Assembly: GCA_025175895.1 (NCBI GenBank)
Contig: CM045989.1
Span: forward strand, 20,081,928-20,145,927
Reading direction: 5' to 3'
Source of the DNA: Wurfbainia villosa
Lineage: Eukaryota; Streptophyta; Magnoliopsida; Zingiberales; Zingiberaceae
DNA: 64,000 nucleotides
The notes beneath the pieces were generated by a model that was given only the letters and a program-made list of their open reading frames with translations, did no database searches and was not told the DNA's origin. Shown one piece after another: positions 35,832 through 46,719 of this stretch; positions within the stretch are counted from its first letter, which is position 1, and each line of letters starts with the position of its first letter. Made by a program: the position numbers and the translations under genes.

Positions 35832-37184
35832 ATCTTTCTAGTGATCCCATATCACTTAAAGAGAGGCAACCCAATTTTCCTCCTATGAGGAAATACACAT
35901 CCATCTTCCCATGATGGATAACTCCCCCTAGAGGCTTGCTCCCCCTTGACCATTGCACCAACAATGTCCTTGGAGAGTCCCTAAGCCAATAGGAACATTA
36001 ACCAAATCAAAATTAAGGCAAAGTTCAACAATGAACTCTCTTACACCTTAAAATTGATACTCACCCTCAACCCAACTCCTAATCCATATCCAATGGATTT
36101 CCACCCTCTCTAATGCTCTCCCAAGCATATCCTAGGGTTAAGAGTGGTTAGGGGACCAAAATACAGCTGAACATGGGCCTAACCATCAAGTTTACCCGAA
36201 TCACCAGGCTAGTCGACTCACGATACCCGATCGACTTACTATCACCATCGCCATTACAGCAATGATCGATAATCGATTCGTAGTTTTCGGGCCGAAAATT
36301 GGATTTTCGAAATCCATAAGTAAATATATGTAATTTTAAAAATCTTGAAAATGTATACGTACAATACTTATCCTAAACACTATGGGTGAAAAATATTGAA
36401 AATTTATTTTACCCATTAAATTAGGAGATTGATACAAAGTTCAAAATTTAAGAAAAGTTTCAATAAAGAGCCATCTTTGTATCATCCCATTCAATGGTGA
36501 TAGCTATCAAAAGATAGACTTCACCAAGGTTTTTCAAAATGTTTTCTAAATGTTTTTCAAACCTTTATTTTCTTTTTCCTAAACATATCACCAATATCTA
36601 GATGTGTAAAACACATACAAGTCAAATTTTTGTGAGATGTGGGTTTTGTTTTGTTTATGTTTTCATGCATATTTCTAGGCAACATTATTTGATTCCTTTC
36701 AAATTTTGCCATAGTCCTTAACTCCATTTTAATTCATGCATGATATGATTATGGCATAGATATGATATAGATAAAAACATATGCCAATATCATGATGTCA
36801 TGGCATGTGAGTGAAACTTAAGCATACATGACATCTAAACATAAATCTAAACATGATCATGATATTTTTATAGATGAAAATGAAAATGATGTCATGACAT
36901 GGCAAGGCAAATAAAGCATGGCAAGAAAAATATACTAAGGTATAAAATACCTAAGTGTTAAAATCAATTTGCCATTTTTAGGGATTAAATACACTTTGCC
37001 TTAAACCATTCATTTCCCTAGTGTGCCAAAAACCTAAAATAGCACACCATGACCTCTATGACCTAATTGTGCCAATTTAAATCACTTTAAAACTTCTCAA
37101 ACCATATTGGCACATCCTGATGTGTCAACTCACAATGGCTAGGTTAACCACCCATCCACTTAGGGTTGACACACCCTAACCCAT
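35832..37184 (-). other. S3 3' non-coding region
   Basis: No ORF. Contains the paired minus-strand PPT-like tracts CTCCCCCTAGAGGCTTG and GCTCCCCCTTGACC (about 35921-35950), conserved in S2 (about 41374-41402) and S4 (about 48170-48200). The rest is AT-rich, with stretches shared with S2 and S4 around the TATCAAAAGATAGACTTCAC motif (about 36507). Confidence 0.7.
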
Positions 37185-38762
37185 TTAGCGTGAATCGATC
37201 ACGCTTTTAGGAACCCAATATCTATTGGAGCTCCTTGGGTTAACAAGGTATTCTCTAGGGATAACTTCCCTAGATACCTTCCTAATGACCCTTTTAGGCT
37301 TTGAAGCCATAGTCTTTTGGGTCTTTCCTAGGTCAACTCTAGAGGTGACTCCTCCATTGACCTTCTTAGTGGCTACATTTGATTTCTTTGAGGTGTTAGC
37401 CACTAAACACATACCATGGCTAGACTTAGGGATGACTTCCCTATTAGCCTTGGTTTTCCTAGACCTAGATGTGGTTCCATAATTAAATGGAACATTATGG
37501 TAGGACATAGGTTTGTGACCCAAACCTTTCTTGCCCTTAGATGTTTCTTGTTTCCTAGGTCTTGACTTTTGTGCATTTGACCCCTTAACCGAATTTGATA
37601 TTATTGCTAGGGTCTTCTCCAATTTCTCTAGCCTTGACCTCAAGGCTTGGTTTTCTAACTCTAATTTTCCCAATTTTGAATTTTCATTTATCTTTTGGGA
37701 AATATTTTTCTTTTTAGGCATATGCCTAGATTTCTTGGGATTAACACCCAAGTTTTCTTCAATTCTCCTAATTGACTCCCTAGGTAAAATAGATCTAGTG
37801 TTTTGAGTCCTAGGTTTGTCCTTAGAGAAACTAACATGCTTGGCACCTAAGCAATAAACCTTATTATTTCTCTTAGCATGCTTTTCATTTATAATTGCAA
37901 GAGAACTAAAGTAATTCTTAGCATGCTTTTTAACTCTAGGAACTAAAGGTGCATTAAATAAATTTACCTTAGGGTTAGCTTGGGAAGCTCCCCCTACATG
38001 AGTCACACCTTCTTGCCCTTTCTTCCTCCCCCTAGGGCATTGGCTTCGGTAGTGTCCCTTTTGATTGCATTTGAAGCACACAATGTGCTCTTTGCTCTTG
38101 ATTTTGGGAACACCGGCATCGTTTGACTTTGGGTTGACTTTTGGTGTCGATGCCTTCTTCTTAGCAAATTTAGGGCATTTGCTTTTGTAATGCCCTTTCT
38201 CCCTACACTCAAAACAAATAATATAATCTTTACGATTAATTATAATACATGAGTCACCTAGGGAGTTGGTGGAAGCCTCTTCCCGATCTTCACTTCTCCC
38301 GGATGTGGATGCTTCTTGTTCTTGCTCCGGGATGGAAGATTGCCTCTCCTCCCCCTCAATGCTAGAGGTGGAGGTCTCCACCAAGTCATCAACATCTTCA
38401 AATGTTATGGGTTCTTCTTCGGCATTCTCCTCTTCCTGTGCCGATTGAGAATTTTCTTGGAATTTCATTACCTTATTCCATAATTCCCTTGCATCCCTAT
38501 AATCACCCAATCTAGACCAAATAGTGTTAGGTAACAAATCACTAATCAACTTGATTACCTTGAGATTTGTCTTGAAGTCTTTGATTTGGTCTTGGGTCCA
38601 TTTTGACTTCTCAATTGGATTGTTGTACTTGTCCCTAGGCATTTCAAAACCGTTTTCTATAATAATCATAAAATCAAAATCGGTTTCTAGGTATACCTCC
38701 ATCTGTTTCCTCCACCAAGAAAAATCTCCATCGAATTTCGGTGGATGGATGAAGCCGGCCAT
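37185..38762 (-). CDS. gag: S3 Gag polyprotein, 525 aa, intact
   Basis: Particle protein of the gag-only family. The start MAGFIHPPKFDGDFSWW is about 45 bp inside the PBS. Order: short UBN2/DUF4219-like capsid (about 1-105, DARELWNKVMKFQ), acidic Ser/Glu-rich stretch (about 105-170), two CCHC knuckles (C183-C186-H191-C196 in CFECREKGHYKSKC; from C229 in CFKCNQKGHYRSQC), basic region, coiled coil (LGKLELENQALRSRLEKLE), and a Lys/Arg-rich tail ending PREYLVNPRSSNRYWVPK. The frame is uninterrupted. Compared with S1 the capsid part is shorter and a second knuckle is present. It is closest to S4, and to S2 where that can be read. A stop follows WVPKSVIDSR; no pol follows. Confidence 0.92.
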   Translation of the reverse strand: MAGFIHPPKFDGDFSWWRKQMEVYLETDFDFMIIIENGFEMPRDKYNNPIEKSKWTQDQIKDFKTNLKVIKLISDLLPNTIWSRLGDYRDARELWNKVMKFQENSQSAQEEENAEEEPITFEDVDDLVETSTSSIEGEERQSSIPEQEQEASTSGRSEDREEASTNSLGDSCIIINRKDYIICFECREKGHYKSKCPKFAKKKASTPKVNPKSNDAGVPKIKSKEHIVCFKCNQKGHYRSQCPRGRKKGQEGVTHVGGASQANPKVNLFNAPLVPRVKKHAKNYFSSLAIINEKHAKRNNKVYCLGAKHVSFSKDKPRTQNTRSILPRESIRRIEENLGVNPKKSRHMPKKKNISQKINENSKLGKLELENQALRSRLEKLEKTLAIISNSVKGSNAQKSRPRKQETSKGKKGLGHKPMSYHNVPFNYGTTSRSRKTKANREVIPKSSHGMCLVANTSKKSNVATKKVNGGVTSRVDLGKTQKTMASKPKRVIRKVSREVIPREYLVNPRSSNRYWVPKSVIDSR

Positions 38763-38805
38763 CTTGTAGTGCTCTCGCGGCGGTTAGTCCTTGAAGAGTG
38801 ACCTC

Positions 38806-38820
38806 GGCTCTGATACCACT
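38806..38820 (-). other. S3 primer binding site
   Basis: The reverse complement AGTGGTATCAGAGCC adjoins the LTR at 38821. Confidence 0.88.
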
Positions 38821-40343
38821 TGTTGGGTCGGATCTCGATCGGTTGGCCGGCTAGAGGGGGGTGAATAGCCCTCTTTCATTGGATGTCGTAATTCGCTCTT
38901 TCTCGTGTGCTCATCTACAATTGTCGTTAATATACGCAGCGGAATAACAATAGAAATAACAACAACACAAGCACAATCAATACACAAGCATATACGTGGT
39001 TCGGAACCAAATGGTTCCTACTCCACGGGTGAGCTCCTCGAGATCTAGTTATACGCACGGCACTAACTAAAACACTCCTTCTCGACAACACGTCGGAGGT
39101 GGAGAAACCTCTCACAAGCAATTACAATGTAATATAGAAATACAAGCAAATACATAAATACAATACAAAAGAAAACTTTCACCGATTGCTTTGATCGCTT
39201 TGCTTGTTGCTTGCTTTTATTGGCTCATGAAGGACTGGAATGCAGCAACAATTCCCCTCCAATAGCTCCACAAAAACCATGGCAAAAACCTCCATCTCGA
39301 GCTCCTTCTATAACCTGCATCGAGCTGTTTTCGCGCCTAGCAGTCGACTGCCAAAAGGCCCCAGTCGACTACCCCGGTAGCCGTTGTCTCACAACGGTCA
39401 GATCCATGTTGGACAAGTTCCAACCCGATGATGCCCATCACCGATCGGGTGACTCCAAGAGTCGATCTGGCCACATCTACAGAGCGCTCGCGGCTCGCGA
39501 CACTCCCATCACGATCGGCTTGCCGACTTCGGGCCGATCGCTACCCATGGCAGTCGACTGCCAAGCACAAAACCCTAGCCTTACACCACTCGAACTCTAG
39601 TCGACTTGGATCAGTCGAACTGGCACCTATGCCAGTCGACTGATGTCGGGCAAAACCTCAAACATAACGATGTTTGAGCCTTCGACACTCAGTCTTAGCC
39701 ACTTGGCCACGTCCACCTTATCCCTCATGGAGTTCCCCACCGAAGCTCTCTTCCCTCGGCCTACGTCCCTCGGATGCGTCAAGCGCACGACTTCGCAACG
39801 CCATCCTTCACGTCTCATGCCCTAGAAGTATGCTTCCCTTTGGGCTCACTCCATTCGCTCCCCGTCCGGCGGTCCCTCAGATGCACCAAGCGCACGGCTT
39901 CGCAATGTCATCCTTCACCGACTCAAGGACCCCGAGCCTAGTGAACTTACCAAGTCCACAAGACTTCCCAAATGCACCAAGCGCACGGCTTCGCAATGCA
40001 TTTCTCACCAAGCACTAAGCGCACGGCTTCGCAATACTTTGGATTTCCCATGCCAAGCACCAAGCGCACGACTTTGCAATGCTTTGGACTTTCCCATGCC
40101 AAGGCTTCCCCCTTGGACTTCCACACCAAGCTCCATGCTTGGATTTTCCATGCCAAACACCAAGCGCACGGCTTCGTAATGCTTTGGACTTTCACACCAA
40201 GCTCCATGCTTGGATTTTCCATGCCAACCCCATGTTGGACTTTCCCATGACAATCCCATGTCATGAGTTTTGTCTATCATCAAAATATCATCAAGGTACT
40301 GCTCGAGTCAAACTCGAGTCAACCTGGGCCGTTTGCACCAACA
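38821..40343 (-). repeat. S3 right (5') LTR
   Basis: 1523 bp; pair of 24959-26459. It differs most at about 39420-39560, where CAGTCGACTG-type and CGATCG-type palindromes are exchanged. Confidence 0.92.
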
Positions 40344-40847
40344 GTTGACACAAGCAAGGAGAGGAAGAGTTTTGTTATTGATCTTCCTTTGTTCGGAGAG
40401 AACAAGGATAGGAAGATTGGTGATCTAGGAGCTTTGACTTTTGGAAGATCATCGCCCACACGACATCCAAAAGGAGGAAGGACATACAATAGAAGATCAA
40501 GAGGTATAACATTTGTTTATATTCTTTTGTAACATGTCTATATTTGTTCTTCAATCATATGTCTGTTATATATTCTGTTTTGTGGCAAAAATAACTTGGA
40601 CCCCGAATATAAACACAAAAGCCGGCGATCCATACATCGTCTATTCCGTGGCTATTCGTAGAATAGAGGTTGGTGGCTTGAACAACAAGTTTGTTCAAGT
40701 GACCACTCTAATTGAATACCACGACGATGAAATGGGAGCTTGGGAAATCCCTCTTGTCAAGGATAAATTTTTTTATCCGAGGATGTAGAAGGGATTGCCA
40801 TGAACAAGCGACCAAGTTGAAGTGGGAAGTGAAGTTTCCTACCTTCA

Positions 40848-41060
40848 CCAAACGCACGACTTCGCAATGCATTTATCACCAAGCACCAAGCGCACGGCTT
40901 CGCAATGCTTTGGACTTTTCCACACCAAGCTCCATGCTTGGATTTTCCATGCCAACTCCATGTTGGACTTTCCCATGGCAATCCCATGTCATGAGTTTTG
41001 TCTATCATCAAAATACTGCTCGAGTCAAACTTGAGTCAACCTGGGCCGATTGCACCAACA
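40848..41060 (-). repeat. S2 left (3') LTR, second piece
   Basis: Starts CCAAACGCACGACTTCGC right after the R2 LTR end and finishes GCACCAACA at 41060, followed by the PPT complement. Aligns to 60352-60564. Confidence 0.85.
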
Positions 41061-42362
41061 ATCTCTCCCTTTTTGATGATTGACAAAACTATCATCTCAA
41101 GTCTACCAATTTTCCCATATTGGCAATTCTCATATCCCAATGAGAAATCCAACGAATCCTAATTGGTAACTTGGTAACTTCTCCCCCTTTTTGACATTAC
41201 ATCAAAAAGGTCCTCAAGGGTTTCAATGTCTCATATCCCAATGAGATCTTACAATCTTCCCCTTGGCATGCCCTCAATCTTTCTTCTGATAATCCCATAT
41301 CACTTAAGAGAGGCGCAATCCCTCAATTTTCCTCCCATGATAAAATACACATCCATCTTCCCATGATGGATACCTCCCCCTGGAGGCTTGTTCCCCCTTG
41401 ACCATTGCACCAACAATGTCCTTGGAGAGTCCCTAAGCCAATAGGAACATTAACCAAATCAAAATTAAGGCAAAGTTCAACAATGAACTCTCACATACCT
41501 TCAAATTGATACTCTCCATAAACACTTCTCCTAATCCATGTCCAATGGATTTCCACCCTTTCTAATGCTCTCCCAAGCATGTCCTAAGGTTAGGAGTGGT
41601 TAGGGGACCAAAACACAGTTGAACATGGGCCTAACCACCAAGGTTTACCCAAAATCAACGATCGACTCTCGGATACCCGATCATTGGACTTGGCATCAAT
41701 GATCATTATCATCCATGATAATCGATCGATAATCCATTTGCAGCTTTTGATTTAATTTAGATTTTTGAAATCCATAAGTAAATATACGTAATTTTAAAAT
41801 TCTTGAAAATTCATACGTATAATACTTATCACAGATGTTATGTGTGAAAAATATTGGAAAATTATTTTACCCACAAATTAGTGAGATTGATACAAAGTTT
41901 AAAAGTTAAGAAAAGCTTCAATATTGAGCCCTCTTTGTATCATCCCATTCAATCGTGATAGCTATCAAAAGATAGACTTCACCAAGGTTTTCTAAAATGT
42001 TTTTGAAATGTTTTCAAAATCTTTAATTTCATTTTCCTAAACATCTCACTTGTATCTATATGTGTAAAACACATTCAAGTCAAATATTCTAGTGAGATGT
42101 GGCTTTTTTTTCTTTAATGGTCTCATGCATATTTCTAGGCAATATTATTTGATTCCATCAAATCATTTCATAGTCCTTAATTTCATTTTAGTTTATGCAT
42201 GATATGATTATGGCATATATATGATATAACTTAAGCATGTGCCAAAATCATGATGTCATGGCATGTGAATGGAATTTTAGCATACATAACATATAAAGAT
42301 AAGTCTAAAACATGATCATGACATTTTTAGAAATAAAAATGAAGATGATGTCATGTCATGGC
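41061..42362 (-). other. S2 3' non-coding region, first piece
   Basis: No ORF. Minus-strand PPT copies at 41061-41074, about 41178-41195 and about 41371-41400. The sequence parallels S3 26460-36890 without R3. Interrupted by R4 at ATGGC. Confidence 0.75.
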
Positions 42363-43278
42363 TGTTGGGATGTATATTGAAAAGTCTATCTTTTATATGA
42401 ACATCTTTATTTTTGAAATAAGAATCACATGATCATTGTTTGCAAATTTATGGTTATGCAATATTGTCTAATACATTACATTGTAGATAACATGGTGTGT
42501 AGTGTCAAACGGGAGATCATGTTATCGATTTCTTGTAAAGTATAAGTAAAGGCTCACAACCTAGATGGCTTTGGACAAACCATTGGTATGGTTGTAATGT
42601 GATTTTGTATTGGTTTATCTTGACCATTGAATTACACTAGTACACTTTGTGTGTATTGAGCAGGACTGACATAGAGGTAATTCGATTTATTGCTGACTAC
42701 ATAATCGAATCAGACCTCAGATATTATATTGTACATGCTCTTAATCCCGATATAATAACGGGCACATATACTTAGTATTCATTTCTTTGATTTACCAATG
42801 GGCGAGATTTATAGAGTAAATTGATAGGCTCGGTAAGTTGGAAAATGGTATTATTTATATGGTGTGACGTTGATTATAGGAGGAAACTGTGTCATATATA
42901 TTAGGATGATGATGTCCCCTTGAGGAGCTCATAAGGTTCATCATGTAAACCCTGCAGGTAGACTTGGTCCGGCATGATGATAAGGTTGAGTGGTACTACT
43001 CATGGAGTTAGATGTTGATTAATTAATTGTCAGAAATTAATTGTTGGTGCAATCGGCCCAGGTCACGATTGACCAGACTTGAGTTTGACTCGAGTGATGT
43101 TTTGATGTTTGACAAAGGGATTTGATAAAGTGATTTGGCATTGATGTTTGACATTAATGTCGGTTAATATGTTGGGGAGATTGTTGGAGCAATCGACCCG
43201 GGTCATGTTTGACCGGACTCGAGTTTGACTCGAGGGAGACCTTAATGGTTGACTAGGGTTGACCATTTGATTATGGGA

Positions 43279-43888
43279 AAGTCCAAGCATGGTCTTGGCA
43301 AGGTAAAGTACAAGTCATGGGTACTTGGCATGGAAAGTCCAAGTGGGACACTTGGCATTGGGAAAAGTCCAAGCATGGGTCTTGGCAATGTAAAGTCCAA
43401 CATGGGTTGGCAAGAAAAGTCCAAGCATGGTCTTGGCATGAAAAGTCCAACATGGGTTGGCAAGGAAAGTCCAAGCATGGTCTTGGCATGGAAAGTCCAA
43501 CATGGGTTGGCAATTGGGAAAGTCCAAGTCTTGAGTACTTGGCATGAGAAGTCCAAGCATGGTCTTGGCATTTGAGAAGTCCAACATGGGTTGGCAAGGG
43601 AAGTCCAAGCATGGGTCTTGGCATGGAAAGGCCAAGCATGGTCTTGGCATGGAAAGTCCAACATGGGTTGGCAAGGGAAAGTCCAAGCTTGAGCCTTGGC
43701 ATTTGAGAAGTTTCAAGGGTTTGATATTGGCAGCGTAAAGTCCAAGCGGGAGTCTTGGCAGCATAAGACCAATGGTTGGCAGCGTAAAGTCCAAGCGGGA
43801 GTCTTGGCAGCATAAGACCAATGGTTGGCGGCATAAAGTCCAACCGGAATCTTGGCGGCGTAAGTCCAATGTGCCTTGGCAGTGTAGA
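43279..43888 (+). repeat. Minisatellite of CCAAG...CTTGG hairpin units (S4 5' LTR)
   Basis: About 23 tandem units of 20-30 bp starting AAGTCCAA. Two main forms alternate: CCAAGCATGGTCTTGGCA and CCAACATGGGTTGGCA, each with self-complementary ends. Related arrays lie at 48832-49440 and, reversed, near 10510-10775 and 63750-64000. The long ORFs here, rich in Leu-Asp-Phe or Lys-Ser-Pro, are by-products of the repeat. Confidence 0.9.
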
Positions 43889-44417
43889 TACCGTTAGCAT
43901 GACATAGCCGACGGAAGCACCTGAAGGCTAGCGCGATGGATGAACAAGTCATGGATGACTTGGAGGGATCCGAGAGGCGTGAGGCTGATGGAGGTGGCTA
44001 GAAGGCTTAGGTCTAGGCTAAGGGTGGTCTAGCAAGTATAGGGGCACCATACTTGGGTTAAAACCTCATTCTTGAGGTTGGCAGTCGACTGGCATTATGG
44101 CCGGTTCGACTGTCGTGAGTCGACTTGAGTTCGACTGCCGTTTAAGAGCTGAATCGCCTCTGGCGATCAATCGCTCATTGGATCGATCAGGCCGATGTCT
44201 ACGTGATCGGCGCGAATGGTCGACGATCGATGCTAGTTGACGCGAGCCCAAAATGCTCGTAGTCATGGCGATCGATACGCGGCCGGCAATGATCGCCAAG
44301 AGATCCGTTGGAGTTTTTCCAGCGTGGATCGATCCGTTGTCTCATGACAACAGTGGCATCAGTCGACTGGTGACTTATGGCAGTCGACTGATAGGCGGAA
44401 ATCCAGCCCGACGCAGG

Positions 44418-44425
44418 TTATAAAT
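44418..44425 (+). promoter_or_regulatory. Putative TATA box, S4 5' LTR
   Basis: TTATAAAT just downstream of the palindrome block; the 3' LTR has TATAAA at 49868-49873. Position relative to the LTR end (about 475 bp) is plausible for the U3/R boundary. Confidence 0.5.
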
Positions 44426-44900
44426 GCAGCTCGGAAGGAGGGTTTTTGAAGCGATTTTTTTGGGCGAAATTGAAGGGGGAAGTTGGTGCTTTCCAATCCT
44501 TCAAAGCTAGTTCAAGGCAATCAAAGATCAAGCAATCCAAAGCTCTTGTAAAGTTATTTTTCCTTTACTTGCATTGTATTTGCTTGTATCTTGTGTATTA
44601 CTTAGTGTAATCCTTGTACGAGGTTTCTCTGCCTCCGGATTGTTCCGAGAAGGATTTATTATTGATTAGTGATTGAGTGTGCATTACTAGAGCTCTTTAG
44701 AGCTCGATCCGTGGAGTAGGAACCGTGTGGTTCCGAACCACGTTATATCTTTGTGTTCGTGATTGTTGTATTTCGTTATTGCTTTCATTTCTATATTCCG
44801 CTGCGCATAACGAGTTTTGTAGAGACGATCGCGAACGAATTCCATCTTCCTACGGGCACATCGCTATTCACCCCCCTCTAGCGGCCTCAAATCGCCAACA

Positions 44901-44915
44901 AGTGGTATCAGAGCC
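44901..44915 (+). other. S4 primer binding site
   Basis: AGTGGTATCAGAGCC directly after the LTR: initiator Met tRNA PBS. Confidence 0.9.
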
Positions 44916-44973
44916 CGGGGCTCTTCTACGGACTAACCGCCGGGAGCTAGGACAAAAAGGCTAGAGGGTGAAG

Positions 44974-46719
44974 ATGGAAGAACCATTGGGATGGGACATC
45001 AACACCCCAATTCCCTATTCCTTCTATGGACAAGAAGGGTTTAAGAAATGGAAGTCAAGAATTGAAGACTTCCTAATGATGAGGGACTTCAAAGAATGGT
45101 CTATCTTGATGGAGGGTTTTAGCTATCCAATAGGACCAAAGGGAGGATTCCTCAAGAAGAAGAAGTGGAGTGAAGATCAACTCCAAGCCTTCGAGAAGAA
45201 CATGAAGGTAGTAAAATTTATTCTTGATTTGGTCCCTAATGAGATTGTGTGTATGGTAGGGGACTATATGGACGCTAAGGAGTTGTGGAGCCAAGTGGCA
45301 AAGCTTCATGAAAACTCATCATTGGTCCAAGAAGAAGAAGAAGAAGAAGAAGAGTGCTCATCCTCTCAAGCTCAAAAAGAAGCAAGTACATCTTCATCCA
45401 AAGAGCTTGAGGATTCGGAGGTTGATAGGAAATCAACATCTGGATCGGAAGAGGTGGAGGAAGTGGAAGAAGCATCCACTTCTAGGATTGAGGAGGAGAT
45501 TAGAGTTTCCGCAACACCGGAGCATCAAGAAGAAGCTTCCACATCCGGTCAAGATGAAGAAGTTTCAATTCCAACACCTTCCACCACTATAGGTAACTCA
45601 AACATGTCAATTTGTAATAAAAATCATATCATATGTTTTGAGTGTAGGGAAGCCGGGCACTATAAGAGCAAGTGCCCAAAGAAGATTAGGAAAGCTCCAC
45701 CGGCACCAAAAGTCAAGGATGCCGGTTCCCCAACATCTAAAGGCAAGGAGCACCTCATATGCTTCAAGTGCAATTCAAAAGGACATTATAGGAATCAATG
45801 TCCTAGGGGGAGCAAAAAGACCCAAGGAGGAGCATCACAAGTAGGGGGAGCTTCTATAGCTAACCCTAAGGTATATTTAAATAATGCACCTTCTAAATTT
45901 AAAAGTCAAAAGCATGCTAGAAATTTTAATTCTCTTGCTATTCATAAAGAGCATGCTAGAAGTAAGGAATTTTGCTTAGGTGCTAAAAATGTTTACCTTA
46001 GGAGTAAGGAGAAATTTGGGACTAATGTCTCTAAAAATATTTTACCTAAGGGCAAACCTAGGTCAAATAACTCAAGATCAATTTTACCTAGGGAGACAAT
46101 TAGAAAGGTGCAAGAGCACCTAGGTCTAAACCCTAAATGGACTAGGCATATGCCTAGGAAGTCCAATGCCCAAGATTTAAATCAAAACTCTAAAATCGGG
46201 CAATTAGAAAAGGAAAATCAAGTCTTAAGGTCAAGGCTTGAAAAACTTGAAAAGACCCTTAGGAATATACAAAACCAATTTAAAGGGTCAAATGGTCAAA
46301 GTCAAAGGTCCAAAAGTCAAAGTCAACACCAAGGACCTAAGAGTCAAAAGTCAACCAAAGGCAAGCAAGGATTGGGTCACAAACCTAAGCCTAAGGAAGC
46401 TTACCATAGTGTTCCATTTGACTATGGAACACAAACTAGGTCTAGGAAGACCAAGGTCAATAGGGAAGTCATCTCTAGAATTGACCAAAGGGTGTGCCTA
46501 GTGGCTAGGGTTTCAAGAAAACCTAGGGTGGCCACTAAGAAGGTTGCAAGGGGAGTTACCCCTAGAGTCAACCTAGGTAAGACCCAAATGACCAAGGCTA
46601 ACAAGCCTAGGAGGGTCATTAGGAAGGTATCTAGGGAGGCTATCCCTAAGGAATACCTAATTAACCCTAGGAGCTCAAATCGGTTTTGGGTTCCTAAGAG
46701 GGTGATTGATTCATGCTAG
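44974..46719 (+). CDS. gag: S4 Gag polyprotein, 581 aa, intact
   Basis: The start is the ATG of MEEPLGWDINTPIPYSF; a GTG two codons earlier is less likely. Capsid-like N-part (about 1-115: GFKKWKSRIEDFLMMRDF, DAKELWSQVAKLHEN), long acidic Ser/Glu stretch (about 115-205), two CCHC knuckles (C221 in CFECREAGHYKSKC; C263 in CFKCNSKGHYRNQC), basic region, coiled coil near 408-438 (IGQLEKENQVLRSRLEKLEK), and a basic tail ending PKEYLINPRSSNRFWVPK. No stop or shift. Same domain order as S3 gag, with a differing N-terminus. It would form the particle and bind RNA. Protease, integrase and RT would have to come from another element. Confidence 0.92.
   Translation: MEEPLGWDINTPIPYSFYGQEGFKKWKSRIEDFLMMRDFKEWSILMEGFSYPIGPKGGFLKKKKWSEDQLQAFEKNMKVVKFILDLVPNEIVCMVGDYMDAKELWSQVAKLHENSSLVQEEEEEEEECSSSQAQKEASTSSSKELEDSEVDRKSTSGSEEVEEVEEASTSRIEEEIRVSATPEHQEEASTSGQDEEVSIPTPSTTIGNSNMSICNKNHIICFECREAGHYKSKCPKKIRKAPPAPKVKDAGSPTSKGKEHLICFKCNSKGHYRNQCPRGSKKTQGGASQVGGASIANPKVYLNNAPSKFKSQKHARNFNSLAIHKEHARSKEFCLGAKNVYLRSKEKFGTNVSKNILPKGKPRSNNSRSILPRETIRKVQEHLGLNPKWTRHMPRKSNAQDLNQNSKIGQLEKENQVLRSRLEKLEKTLRNIQNQFKGSNGQSQRSKSQSQHQGPKSQKSTKGKQGLGHKPKPKEAYHSVPFDYGTQTRSRKTKVNREVISRIDQRVCLVARVSRKPRVATKKVARGVTPRVNLGKTQMTKANKPRRVIRKVSREAIPKEYLINPRSSNRFWVPKRVIDSC

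Larger units (their letters stand above)
24959..40343 (-). mobile_element. S3: gag-only element with intact gag, split by R3
   Basis: Flanked by GTTGA at 24954-24958 and 40344-40348. Left (3') LTR 24959-26459, 3' non-coding region 26460-26685 and 35832-37184, gag 37185-38762, PBS, right (5') LTR 38821-40343. Without R3 it is about 6.2 kb. No pol motif occurs in its own sequence. R3 (26686-35826) lies between PPT copies and gag, so it did not hit the gag frame. Confidence 0.9.
17681..40847. mobile_element. R2: scrambled, inverted copia composite
   Basis: Both outer ends are the 3' ends of LTRs of one copia family, facing outwards: minus LTR 17681-19515 and plus LTR 23600-40847 (split by S3). 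Between them are a minus-strand RT-RNase H arm (19549-21111), rearranged leader, gag and integrase pieces (21112-22022) and a plus-strand RT-RNase H arm (22023-23566). Flanks AAATT (17676-17680) and CCAAA (40848-40852) do not match, and the host LTR lost about 410 bp, so this is not a standard integration. The closest relative in the window is R4. Confidence 0.8.
23600..40847 (+). repeat. R2 LTR, plus orientation, split by S3
   Basis: The pieces are 23600-24958 and 40349-40847, about 1858 bp, from TGTTAGGATG to CTACCTTCA. It matches the R4 LTR. GTTGA is duplicated on either side of S3. The TATA region is CTATAAAAGGAG near 24652. Confidence 0.85.
43042..44900 (+). repeat. S4 5' LTR
   Basis: 1859 bp, TGTTGGTGCA to ATCGCCAACA. 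Holds the tandem hairpin repeat 43279-43888, a palindrome-rich block at about 44080-44390 and TTATAAAT at 44418-44425. Compared with 48608-50363 the flanking parts are nearly identical but about 44075-44360 is not. Confidence 0.92.

Noticed and set aside
43279..43888. CRISPR-like array of short repeats and spacers
   Set aside because: Units vary in length and sequence, there is no constant repeat with unique spacers, and the array lies in an LTR of a plant retrotransposon.
43271..43900. 209-aa minus-strand ORF rich in Leu-Asp-Phe-Pro-Cys repeats, with similar ORFs at 48868-49422 and 26108-26366
   Set aside because: They are translations of the LTR minisatellite in several frames at once. Period and composition follow the DNA repeat, and no start context or domain is seen.
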